DNA of 64,000 bases, from NCBI GenBank assembly GCA_018266105.1, contig JAFEBA010000110.1, positions 32,365 through 96,364 of the forward strand, in the 5' to 3' direction. This DNA is from a bacterium (lineage in GTDB: Bacteria; Vulcanimicrobiota; Xenobia; Xenobiales; JADMJV01). The notes below the pieces were generated by a model that had not been told where the DNA came from, made no database searches, and was given only the letters and a program-made list of their open reading frames with translations. Shown in pieces: positions 32,666 through 40,258 of the stretch; within the stretch, counting starts at the first letter, position 1, and the number at the start of each line of letters is the position of its first letter. The position numbers were made by a program, and so were the translations under genes.

Positions 32666-34783
32666 ATGGCTGGTGAATTCAAGATTTCCGACTACACGAA
32701 GGTCCGAAATATCGGCATTTCGGCCCACATCGACTCGGGAAAGACGACCCTGTCGGAGCGCATTCTTTTCTACACCGGAAAGATCCACAAGATCGAAGAG
32801 GTTAAAGGAAAGTCTGGCGTCGGTGCCACCATGGACTCGATGGATCTTGAGCGCGAAAAGGGCATCACCATCCAGTCTGCGGCCACCTACTGCATCTGGG
32901 GTGACTACAATATCAACCTGATCGATACCCCCGGTCACGTGGACTTCACGATCGAAGTAGAACGTGCTCTGCGCGTGCTGGACGGCGCCATCCTGGTGCT
33001 GTGCGCCGTAGCCGGTGTGCAATCTCAGTCCATCACGGTGGACCGTCAAATGAAGCGCTATGGCGTGCCGCGCCTGGCCTTCATCAACAAAATGGACCGC
33101 GCCGGCGCCAACCCGTTCCGCGTGGTGCAGATGCTGCGCGAAAAGCTCAACCACAACGCTCACCTGGTCACCTACCCCATCGGGGCAGAGGACCAGTTCA
33201 AGGGTGTGGTCGACCTGCTCACCATGGAAGCCCTCTACTTTGACGGTGACAATGGCGAGAACATTCGCAAAGAAGCGGTCCCCGAAGACATCCAGGAGGC
33301 CTGTGAAGCCGCCCGTCTGGAGCTGGTCGAAGCACTGGCTGAGTTCGACGACGACCTGGCCACTAAATACCTCGAGGGCACCGAAGTGACCGCCGAGGAA
33401 CTGCGCCCCATCCTGCGCAAGGCGACCCTGTCCCTGAAGTTTACCGGCGTGTTCGTCGGTTCGGCTTTCAAGAACAAGGGCGTCCAGCACTTGCTGGATG
33501 GCGTCTGCTCTTATCTGCCCGACCCCACCGAGAAAACCAATATCGCGCTGGACCAGGCCAACAACGAAGCCAAGGTGGAGATGAAAATCGACCCCAAAGC
33601 TCCCTTTGTGGGCCTCGCCTTCAAGCTGGAAGACGGCCGCTACGGTCAGCTGACCTACATGCGCATCTACCAGGGCACGGTTTCCAAGGGCGACTTCGTG
33701 GTCAACATCAACACCCAGAAGCGCATCAAGATCCCGCGCATCGTGCGTATGCACGCTTCAGAAATGCACGACGTGGAGTCGGCCGTGGCCGGTGACATCG
33801 TGGCGCTGTTCGGCGTGGAATGCTCTTCAGGCGACACCTTCACCAATGGCGACGTGCAGTACACGATGACCTCGATGCACGTTCCCGCGGCCGTAATGTC
33901 GCTGGCCGTGAGCCCCAAAGCTCGCGATGCCACCGCCAACTTCTCCAAGGCGCTTAACCGCTTCTCCAAGGAAGACCCGACCTTCCGCGTCTGGCGCGAT
34001 GAGGAATCCAACGAGACGCTGATCGCCGGAATGGGCGAGCTGCATCTGGAAATCTACATCGAGCGCATGAAGCGCGAATACAACGTGGACGTCAACGTAG
34101 GTAAACCCCAGGTTGCCTACCGCGAGACCATCACCAAGCGAGCTCCTTTGAACTACGTTCACAAGAAGCAGACCGGTGGTTCGGGTCAATACGCGAAAAT
34201 CGGCGGTTTCATGGAGCCTCTGCCCGAGGATGCCGTGGAAACCTACGAATTCGTGGACGAGATCGTGGGCGGCGTGATTCCTCGCGAATACATCCCGGCT
34301 TGCGATAAGGGCTTCCGCGAGCAGCTGACCAAGGGCCAGCTGATCGGTGCCCCCGTGGTTGGCGTGCGCTGCACCATCAACGACGGCGCCTTCCACCCGG
34401 TGGACTCTTCTGAAATGGCCTTCCGCATCTGCGCCCAGACGGCCATTCGCGAGAACTACCAGGCGGCCGGCCCGATCATTCTCGAGCCCATCATGAAGGT
34501 CGAAGTGGCCGCTCCGGAAGAATTCCAGGGAAGCGTCACGGGCGGCCTCAACCAGCGCCGCGGCGTGATTCTGAACTCGGAGACCAACGACGGTTACGTA
34601 ACCGCTCAGGCCTTCGTTCCGTTCTCGGAAATGTTCGGCTACTCCACCTCGCTGCGTTCAGCCACTCAGGGCAAGGGTGAATTCTCGATGGAGTTCGCTA
34701 AATACGAACCCGTCCCCAAGAATGCCCAGGAAGAAATGGTCCGCCTCTTCCAAGAGAAGAAGCGCGCCGAAGCCAAGAAGTAA
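32666..34783 (+). CDS. fusA: Elongation factor G, mitochondrial EFG1/spdEFG1 type
   Basis: The 705-residue translational GTPase moves tRNA and mRNA through the ribosome. G1 AHIDSGKTT, switch II DTPGHVDFT, G4 NKMD, and domains II-V are complete. The switch I region reads EVKGKSGVGATMDSMDLERE and ITIQSAATYC, which matches mitochondrial EFG1 and bacterial spdEFG1 rather than the usual bacterial form (GEVHDGAATMDWMEQE). It stands alone, not in an rpsL-rpsG-fusA-tuf operon, as is typical for spdEFG1. A second EF-G for ribosome recycling would be expected elsewhere. Shine-Dalgarno AAAGGAG is 14 nt before ATG. A strong terminator follows. Confidence 0.96.
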   Translation: MAGEFKISDYTKVRNIGISAHIDSGKTTLSERILFYTGKIHKIEEVKGKSGVGATMDSMDLEREKGITIQSAATYCIWGDYNINLIDTPGHVDFTIEVERALRVLDGAILVLCAVAGVQSQSITVDRQMKRYGVPRLAFINKMDRAGANPFRVVQMLREKLNHNAHLVTYPIGAEDQFKGVVDLLTMEALYFDGDNGENIRKEAVPEDIQEACEAARLELVEALAEFDDDLATKYLEGTEVTAEELRPILRKATLSLKFTGVFVGSAFKNKGVQHLLDGVCSYLPDPTEKTNIALDQANNEAKVEMKIDPKAPFVGLAFKLEDGRYGQLTYMRIYQGTVSKGDFVVNINTQKRIKIPRIVRMHASEMHDVESAVAGDIVALFGVECSSGDTFTNGDVQYTMTSMHVPAAVMSLAVSPKARDATANFSKALNRFSKEDPTFRVWRDEESNETLIAGMGELHLEIYIERMKREYNVDVNVGKPQVAYRETITKRAPLNYVHKKQTGGSGQYAKIGGFMEPLPEDAVETYEFVDEIVGGVIPREYIPACDKGFREQLTKGQLIGAPVVGVRCTINDGAFHPVDSSEMAFRICAQTAIRENYQAAGPIILEPIMKVEVAAPEEFQGSVTGGLNQRRGVILNSETNDGYVTAQAFVPFSEMFGYSTSLRSATQGKGEFSMEFAKYEPVPKNAQEEMVRLFQEKKRAEAKK

Positions 34784-34794
34784 ACCTCGGCTTT

Positions 34795-34836
34795 GCAAAA
34801 GAGCCGCTCCCGTTCGCGGGGCGGCTCTTTTTTTTT
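34795..34836. terminator. Bidirectional rho-independent terminator after fusA
   Basis: GAGCCGC (34801-34807) pairs with GCGGCTC (34821-34827); the inner CCCG/CGGG pairs around a TTCG loop, with one bulge. Nine T follow (34828-34836); an AAAA run precedes the stem, so it can also stop the convergent gene ending at 34857. Confidence 0.95.
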
Positions 34837-34856
34837 GGGGGGGGACTGGAGGGCGC

Positions 34857-36998
34857 CTAAGCGACATGCTCCACACCGGAGTGATGCCCGTGAGACTGCA
34901 GCACCTTGCTCAGCGCCTTCAAGTGGTGATGATGGGCGACCTTGGCTGGGGGCGCGACCTTGTGATCGGCCTTATGCTCCACCTTCTTATGGTGGTGGTG
35001 CTTGTGCTTGTGTCGACCGAACAAGTGCTTAAGTTTTTTGCCGACTTTCTTCCCCAGCTTTTTCAGCTTCTTGGTCGCCTTCTTGGCGGCGTGACCCATC
35101 CACTTGACGGCCTTTTTGGCCGCCTTCTTCATCTTCTTAGCGCCTTTTGCCAGCGCCTTGCCCAGCTTCTTGACCCCTTTGCCGATCGCCTTAAGGCCCT
35201 TGACGATCCCTTTGCCAATGGCCTTGAAGTCAATGGAGAAGCCGAGATTGAAACGGATTCCAATGCCCAACGAGAACCCGAAATCCAGATTGAAATGGAG
35301 CTTGCCGTTCTTCATGCCCACATCCACCCCGGCCTGGATTCCTACGCCGACTTGAGCGGCCACTCCCGCGTGCACCCCAACCGGGCCCAGATTCGCGTTG
35401 ACACCGGCATTGGCCCGGGCGCCCGTGAAAGCCTCACCGGAGGCGCCCACATCGATGGTCCCGTGCTTGGGATCAAATCCCACTCCGGCCTGACCCAAAG
35501 CGTCTGCCCCGACACGAGCACGAGCGTCGCCGCCCACGTCCCCGATATTGCCCAGCTTGACTCGAGCGCTGGCCTGAGCGTCCACCAGGTTTGCTTCGAC
35601 CCCGGCGTGAACTTCAGCGTTGATTTTCAAGTTCTTCAGATCCACGCTGGCCGAGGCACCAGCGTAAGCGGCGACTTCGCCAACTTTGACGCCGGCCTGA
35701 GCCTGAACGTTCTTGCTCTGATAACTGACTTGCTTATTGAGGGCGGAAACTTCGGCGCGAGCTTCTTTGGCCGCAATCGTTCCGGTGGCATCCGTTTGGA
35801 GCGGGGCCACATTGACCCCGCGAGTCTCGTGATGGGTTACAGTCGAGCGCGATTCCGGCTCAGCCGGCACCGGGCTGGCCGGGTGGCCGGTCTGGGCCGT
35901 GATTCCGGCCGGGGTTTCGCCGGGTTCGGCACCAACCGCCTCCGCCTCGCCCATCCCCTGGACACTGGCCTCCTTCTTGCTCGGGTTGGCCATCAGTTCC
36001 TCGACTTTACGGGTCTGTCGAGGCGTCATCGCCTTTCCAGTCTTGGGATCAATAAACGTTCGGGGGCCCTCCCCCACTTCGCCGGAAGCCACCGGTTCGC
36101 CAGGAAGAATCGGGTGATTGGTCTTTTGAAGAGCAATGTTATCGTCGTAGACACTGCCTTCCATCCGATATTTTCCGTTCTGATTGACGGCCTTCTCCAC
36201 GGTTAAGGATGCGCTTCCGTCGGCACCGTTGTTGACGGTAAAGCGCGAATCCAGGAACTCAGAGTTCTGGGGAGAGGTATTCTCGTCCGCCAGAGGAGCC
36301 TGACCCGTGCGCTTTTTGGGCCAGGGGTCATAACTGACAACCTTGCCGTCCTGGTCCACCGCGGTGGCGGTGGCGTGTCGGCCCGAACCCCCGCCTTCCA
36401 TTTCAGAGTTGACGGTGGCGGTTTTCAAAGTGGTCAGGCCGTCATTGGCCCGCAGGGCCGAGAGAGTGGCCCCGATTTCCCCGCTGACGGCGCCCTCCCC
36501 CACCGGGTTTTCCCGACCGTCGCTCAAGCCGGCCGTCTTCAGTGCCAGCTCCTGCAAATGAGTGGCCTGGTTGGGGGTCAGGTGGCCCTGCCCCATGGCT
36601 TCCAGGGCAGAGTTCTGAGCCTCGTTCAGAGACACTCCAAACTGAGCGGCGGTCTTGCGCAGGGCGTTCGCGTTGGCCTGCGGATTGCCGTCCAGGAGAC
36701 TGAGGGCGACCAGCGAGGCCCCTACGCAGCGATTCTCGTCATTGCGGGTGCTGGGGTTGTTGTCTAACTGGGGGCTGTGACTGAGCAGTTCTCTAACCTG
36801 ATCTCGATTCTTCAGATCGTAGGCTGTGGAGCCATACTGAGCATAGTTTGCCGCCACAGCCTTTTCCAGCGGCGTGGTGGGCACGTAGGTGTCAGCCTGA
36901 CCCACAGGGGTGGGCGCCTTGGGCAATGGCGGCGGGGCCACGGGAAGCGGAGGCGGTCCCTGATGTCGGCCGAAAAAGTTGAAAAAATCGATTGCCAT
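34857..36998 (-). CDS. Modular protein: cysteine-protease-like head, Ala/Gly/Val repeats, polycationic and His-rich tail
   Basis: I do not recognise this 713-residue protein as a whole. N-terminal Pro-rich segment (14-35); a domain at about 45-240 with Cys91 (ENRCVGASLVAL), His208 (GSGRHATATAVD) and Asp224 (VVSYDPWP) in papain/C58 order; a linker (300-400); an Ala/Gly/Val beta-like region (430-590) with alternating hydrophobics ending FGFSLGIGIRFNLGFSID; a Lys-rich amphipathic stretch (592-657, KKxxKK periodicity); and a His-rich end (660-713, HKHKHHHH). There is no signal peptide. The layout recalls secreted toxins or effectors with membrane-active, metal-binding tails. No immunity gene is evident. 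Shine-Dalgarno AGAGGG precedes the ATG. Confidence 0.8.
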   Translation of the reverse strand: MAIDFFNFFGRHQGPPPLPVAPPPLPKAPTPVGQADTYVPTTPLEKAVAANYAQYGSTAYDLKNRDQVRELLSHSPQLDNNPSTRNDENRCVGASLVALSLLDGNPQANANALRKTAAQFGVSLNEAQNSALEAMGQGHLTPNQATHLQELALKTAGLSDGRENPVGEGAVSGEIGATLSALRANDGLTTLKTATVNSEMEGGGSGRHATATAVDQDGKVVSYDPWPKKRTGQAPLADENTSPQNSEFLDSRFTVNNGADGSASLTVEKAVNQNGKYRMEGSVYDDNIALQKTNHPILPGEPVASGEVGEGPRTFIDPKTGKAMTPRQTRKVEELMANPSKKEASVQGMGEAEAVGAEPGETPAGITAQTGHPASPVPAEPESRSTVTHHETRGVNVAPLQTDATGTIAAKEARAEVSALNKQVSYQSKNVQAQAGVKVGEVAAYAGASASVDLKNLKINAEVHAGVEANLVDAQASARVKLGNIGDVGGDARARVGADALGQAGVGFDPKHGTIDVGASGEAFTGARANAGVNANLGPVGVHAGVAAQVGVGIQAGVDVGMKNGKLHFNLDFGFSLGIGIRFNLGFSIDFKAIGKGIVKGLKAIGKGVKKLGKALAKGAKKMKKAAKKAVKWMGHAAKKATKKLKKLGKKVGKKLKHLFGRHKHKHHHHKKVEHKADHKVAPPAKVAHHHHLKALSKVLQSHGHHSGVEHVA

Positions 36999-37210
36999 TG
37001 CTCTATCCGTCCCTCTGAAGCTGGTTGCTTGGAGACCAGACTAGATCTTGATCGTTAATTCGACCTTACACATGTCACAGAACGCCGACATTTTTGTTAC
37101 ATTTTCAGGTTTCTTTCAGGGCAGCATCAGGTGCTTGTTTCAGGGAATTTTTATGCAACATGTCACAGGAATAAGGACCGACCGCGCTTGCCCGGCGCCC
37201 GGGCTTGGGT
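36999..37210. promoter_or_regulatory. Divergent regulatory region with direct repeats
   Basis: AT-rich for this genome. CATGTCACAG occurs twice (37071-37080, 37159-37168; 88 bp apart). TTTCAGG occurs at 37103, 37114 and 37138. TAGTCT on the minus strand near 37040-37045 is a possible -10 for the 34857-36998 gene. No gene is seen. Confidence 0.5.
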
Positions 37211-37216
37211 TAGACT
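37211..37216 (+). promoter_or_regulatory. -10 box TAGACT before NrfJ-like lipoprotein gene
   Basis: TTGCCC (about 37188-37193) then 17 bp then TAGACT, 8 nt before ATG 37225. Confidence 0.55.
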
Positions 37217-37224
37217 CGAGCGCT

Positions 37225-37932
37225 ATGAAAAGACAACTGCTGATGATCAGTCTGCTGAGCCTGGGCTGCAACCAGAACCTGCCACCTCAAATGCCGACCC
37301 AAACGGCGACTCAAGCCCCGGCCAGCAGCCCGGAGCCCACAGCACCAGCTCACGCCCAAAACGTGGAGGGCAAGGTGGCCGAGCGCATCGATGTTGAGAG
37401 CTATACCTATTTACGACTCAGCACGGGTCACGGAGAGACCTGGGCGGCGGTACCGTCCACGCCGGTCAAGGTGGGGGCTACAGTGCAGATTGCCAACCCG
37501 ATGCCGATTGAGAATTTTCGCAGCAAGTCTCTCAATCGCACCTTTGACCGGATTCTGTTTGGCACCATCGCCACCGCGCCCGCGCCGACGTCGGCGGCGA
37601 CCCCGCGGTTCGTATCAAAAGCCAGTGGGCCGGACGCGCGCACGGTGGCCGAGGTCTATCGCGACCGGGCTACCTTGAAGGACAAGTCGGTTTCAGTGCA
37701 CGGCCTGGTGGTCAAAGTCTCCACCGGAATTCTGGGCCACAACTGGATTCACTTGCGCGACGGGTCGGGAAGTGAAGACTCCCAGAATCACGATCTGGTT
37801 GTGACCACCACCCAGGACGTTCAGCCCGAAGAGGAAGTGACGGCACGAGGTACAGTTCATCTCGACAAGGACCTGGGCAGCGGCTATCGCTTCTCAGTGC
37901 TGGTGGAAGACGCCAAAATCACCCGCCCCTGA
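37225..37932 (+). CDS. NrfJ/OB-fold lipoprotein
   Basis: The 235-residue lipoprotein has a short signal with lipobox LLSLGC. Two domains follow: a NrfJ-like one (GKVAERIDVESYTYLRLS, WAAVP, MPIENFRSKSLNRTFDRILF) and an OB-fold one (LVVKVSTGILGHNWIHLRDG, VTARGTVHLDKDLGSGYRF). This fusion is common in proteobacterial periplasmic proteins linked to cytochrome c maturation or multihaem nitrite reduction, but its activity is unknown. A Pro/Thr linker joins the lipid anchor to the folded part. ATG 37225 is fixed by the lipobox. Confidence 0.88.
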   Translation: MKRQLLMISLLSLGCNQNLPPQMPTQTATQAPASSPEPTAPAHAQNVEGKVAERIDVESYTYLRLSTGHGETWAAVPSTPVKVGATVQIANPMPIENFRSKSLNRTFDRILFGTIATAPAPTSAATPRFVSKASGPDARTVAEVYRDRATLKDKSVSVHGLVVKVSTGILGHNWIHLRDGSGSEDSQNHDLVVTTTQDVQPEEEVTARGTVHLDKDLGSGYRFSVLVEDAKITRP

Positions 37933-37942
37933 GTCTGCCCAG

Positions 37943-38089
37943 TTACATGCCGTAGGTGGCGCTGCCCCCCAGGAAGGCTCCAAAAATCGTGGTGACCAGA
38001 GGATTACTCAAGATGTCCTCAATGCCCATGCGCCCGGCCACGACGCTCACAATATAGCCCGATACGGCACCGATCATAATGAAAAACAT
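37943..38089 (-). CDS. 48-aa GlsB/YeaQ-like small membrane protein
   Basis: A very short gene with a strong Shine-Dalgarno (GGAGG, 5 nt before ATG 38089). The product starts MFFIMIGAVSGYIVSVVAG and ends FLGGSATYGM: one membrane helix, a short polar turn (RMGIEDILSNP), and a second helix with glycine-rich exit. This is the pattern of the GlsB/YeaQ/YmgE family, half length. Function unknown. Confidence 0.75.
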   Translation of the reverse strand: MFFIMIGAVSGYIVSVVAGRMGIEDILSNPLVTTIFGAFLGGSATYGM

Positions 38090-38333
38090 AGAGACCTCCA
38101 AAAGCATCAACCTGAATGAGCTGAGCGAGAGTCTCGAGGCTGCCTGAGCGGCTTTCTCGCTGCCGACCGTGTCGTGGGGGGCTTTCCATGCCCGTAGAGA
38201 CGGTTCGGCCCGAAGAGAATATAAGGGCGCGCCGACAGGAGGCGCGAGCGAAAGTCAGTTGCCCGGAGCGAACGGTGAAACGGTCGCCCATTCCGAACAG
38301 GATCGCCGATCAAGGTTGGGGAGGTGGGGACGC

Positions 38334-38819
38334 TTGAAGTCTTGCTATCGAATCCTGGCACTGGGCCTGCTGCTTTATCTGGGGGCCGGGGCTCAACCCG
38401 GAAAGCTCAATCCAAGCCAGGCCGCCAAACTTCGAAAATCGGGCTTGCTGGTGCTGCTGCCCGAATATGTGCCGCGAGGGTTTGTGGTCGCAGGCCTGGA
38501 GCTCAATTCGCTGCAATACCGAATCTCCTATGTGGGCCCTAAAGGGGCCAGCTTTTCCGTCTGGGGGCGCAAGTCGGGGGTCTGCGACGGGGGCCCGGCT
38601 GAACAGCATTTTGCCGTAAAACGCGGACCCTTTCGGGGAGAAGTGGTGGAATACGAGAACCGAGTATTCTATACGGGGTTTCTCAAGCTCAAACCGGCCG
38701 GCGGGGAGACCTCGCCTTCGTTTGATGTGGAGGGCAAGAACCTGTCGGCTCGGGAGGCGGTGAAGATCGTGGAAGGCTTGCGAAGACTTGAATCAGAAGG
38801 GGATGGCCATAAAAGGTAA
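38334..38819 (+). CDS. Exported protein of unknown function
   Basis: A 161-residue protein from TTG 38334, preceded by GGGGAGGTGGGG. The signal peptide is CYRILALGLLLYLGAGA. The mature part is a mixed alpha/beta domain (LVLLPEYVPRGFVVAGLEL, YRISYVGPKGASFSVWG, then EVVEYENRVFYTGFL) reminiscent of small periplasmic lipid- or metal-sensor modules, without a firm match. Longer frames upstream to 38169 lack a plausible signal and are rejected. The TAA lies inside the terminator stem. Confidence 0.7.
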   Translation: MKSCYRILALGLLLYLGAGAQPGKLNPSQAAKLRKSGLLVLLPEYVPRGFVVAGLELNSLQYRISYVGPKGASFSVWGRKSGVCDGGPAEQHFAVKRGPFRGEVVEYENRVFYTGFLKLKPAGGETSPSFDVEGKNLSAREAVKIVEGLRRLESEGDGHKR

Positions 38820-38856
38820 GAGCCGCAGGGCATTCGCGCTGCGGCTCTTCCTTTTT
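38818..38856 (+). terminator. Rho-independent terminator
   Basis: AAGAGCCGCAG (38818-38828) and CTGCGGCTCTT (38839-38849) form an 11-bp stem, followed by CC and five T. Confidence 0.93.
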
Positions 38857-39103
38857 CTTTGTAGCTGTGAGAGATTTACTCTACGTTGACCGCTCCGAGG
38901 AGGCTGCCTGCAGCCTCCATTTGTCTGCTCCCTGAACCCTTCCGCATCGGGGCCTCACTGGCCGCTCTGACCCGGTCGGGTTTAACTAACTCTTTTGCAC
39001 CGGTGAGCGTTTCGCTCGTTTTTGTTACCGCTGCTGTAACATCAAGTTAACATCCATGTAACAAACCGTCAAGCGAGCAAAAGTTAGCGATTTCTCACAA
39101 ACG
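38857..39103. other. Non-coding interval with inverted repeats
   Basis: About 245 bp without an open frame between two gene ends. GGAGGCTGC/GCAGCCTCC (38899-38918) is a 9-bp inverted repeat with a 2-nt loop. GAGCG/CGCTC with a TTT loop and a following T run lies near 39005-39025. CTAACTCTTTTGC near 38987 is nearly complementary to GCAAAAGTTAG near 39078, so the whole 90 bp could fold. Confidence 0.5.
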
Positions 39104-40258
39104 TCAGGAGCGTTGATCGGAACCTCTCAACCGGGCGGCCAGGGCCGTCGCGCTGGTCAGATAGACGGCCGCGAAGAGAGCAGCACAGCCCGTCCAGCCA
39201 CCCGCGGCGTAAGCCCAGGCCGGGACGAACCCGGCCGCGCAGCCCCCCAGGTAATAGGCGGACAAATACAGGCCCAAAGCCAGGCTACGGCGCTCCCCCG
39301 CAATGCTGCTAACGTATCCGGACACGCAAGACTGGCTGATGAAACCCGAGGCGGCGCAAAGACCCAGGCCGAGTAGCACAACCGGTAGATAGGGCTTCAA
39401 GGTCAGCAGGATCCCGGCGAAGCCCAGCAGGCTGGAATAACGAAAAGAACGGGCATAGCCGAAACGCGAGAACAGACGTCCGGCCATTGGGGTCACAACC
39501 GTCGCCAGCAAATAAACAAGAAAAAGCAGGCTGAGGCGATCTGGACTGAGCGAGAATGGGGGGGCCGCCAGGTAATAGGTCACATAGCTGAACACTCCCA
39601 CCACACCAAAGAGGATGCAAAACCCGCTGGCCAGCGTGTAGCGCCAGCGCTTTTCCCGCAGAAGTCCCAGCATATGGCCAGGCGACAGGCCCTGCAAGTC
39701 AGGCGAAGCTTTGCGATCGGGCAGTTTGGCCAGCAAAACCGCGGCGGCGGCCCCGGTCAACAGAGCCAGCACCACCATGGCCGTGCGCCAGCCGAAATGG
39801 TAGCCGAGAATACCGGCCGTCAGCCGGCCGCACACGCCCCCAACTGAAGTCCAGGCCACGTAGATAGACATCGTATGGCCCACCGATGCGGGCTGAGAGT
39901 CTTCACCGAGCCAGGTCATGATGGCCGAGCTGAGCAAGGGCAGGAACATTCCCTGAGCAAAACGCCAGACGATCATGGTCTCCAGACCGGACGAGCTGGC
40001 TGCGCCCAGTCCACAAAAGACCAGACCGGCCATTGCAATCAGGACCTTCTGACGGCGCCCCATCCAGCTGCCGACCAGTCCCGCCAAAGGAGAAAAGAGG
40101 GCTACCGCCAGAGTGGTGGCGCTGATGGTCAGTCCCGCGCTGGCTCGCGAGGTATGAAAAACGCCGCAGAGAGTGGGCAGCAAGGCCTGAATGGCGTAGA
40201 TATTGACAAAGGCAGCAAAGCCGGCGGCGGCAACCGCACTGTAGCGCGGCTGGCTCAC
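39104..40258 (-). CDS. MFS transporter (YnfM-like)
   Basis: The 384-residue permease has 12 membrane segments and the major-facilitator loop GSWMGRRQKVLIA between helices 2 and 3. It resembles arabinose-efflux-type exporters (YnfM/YdhP). The N-terminus is NIYAIQALLPTL. It overlaps the upstream gene (40255-41910) by 4 bp, so it may export that enzyme's product (inference). Confidence 0.93.
   Translation of the reverse strand: MSQPRYSAVAAAGFAAFVNIYAIQALLPTLCGVFHTSRASAGLTISATTLAVALFSPLAGLVGSWMGRRQKVLIAMAGLVFCGLGAASSSGLETMIVWRFAQGMFLPLLSSAIMTWLGEDSQPASVGHTMSIYVAWTSVGGVCGRLTAGILGYHFGWRTAMVVLALLTGAAAAVLLAKLPDRKASPDLQGLSPGHMLGLLREKRWRYTLASGFCILFGVVGVFSYVTYYLAAPPFSLSPDRLSLLFLVYLLATVVTPMAGRLFSRFGYARSFRYSSLLGFAGILLTLKPYLPVVLLGLGLCAASGFISQSCVSGYVSSIAGERRSLALGLYLSAYYLGGCAAGFVPAWAYAAGGWTGCAALFAAVYLTSATALAARLRGSDQRS

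Noticed and set aside
32597..33754. 385-codon minus-strand open frame opposite fusA
   Set aside because: Antisense shadow of a highly conserved gene with G/C-ending codons; its translation is compositionally odd and has no start signals.
38169..38333. Longer N-terminus for the exported protein ending at 38819
   Set aside because: The extension is Arg/Gly-rich and would bury the signal peptide; TTG 38334 has a Shine-Dalgarno and puts the signal peptide at the N-terminus.
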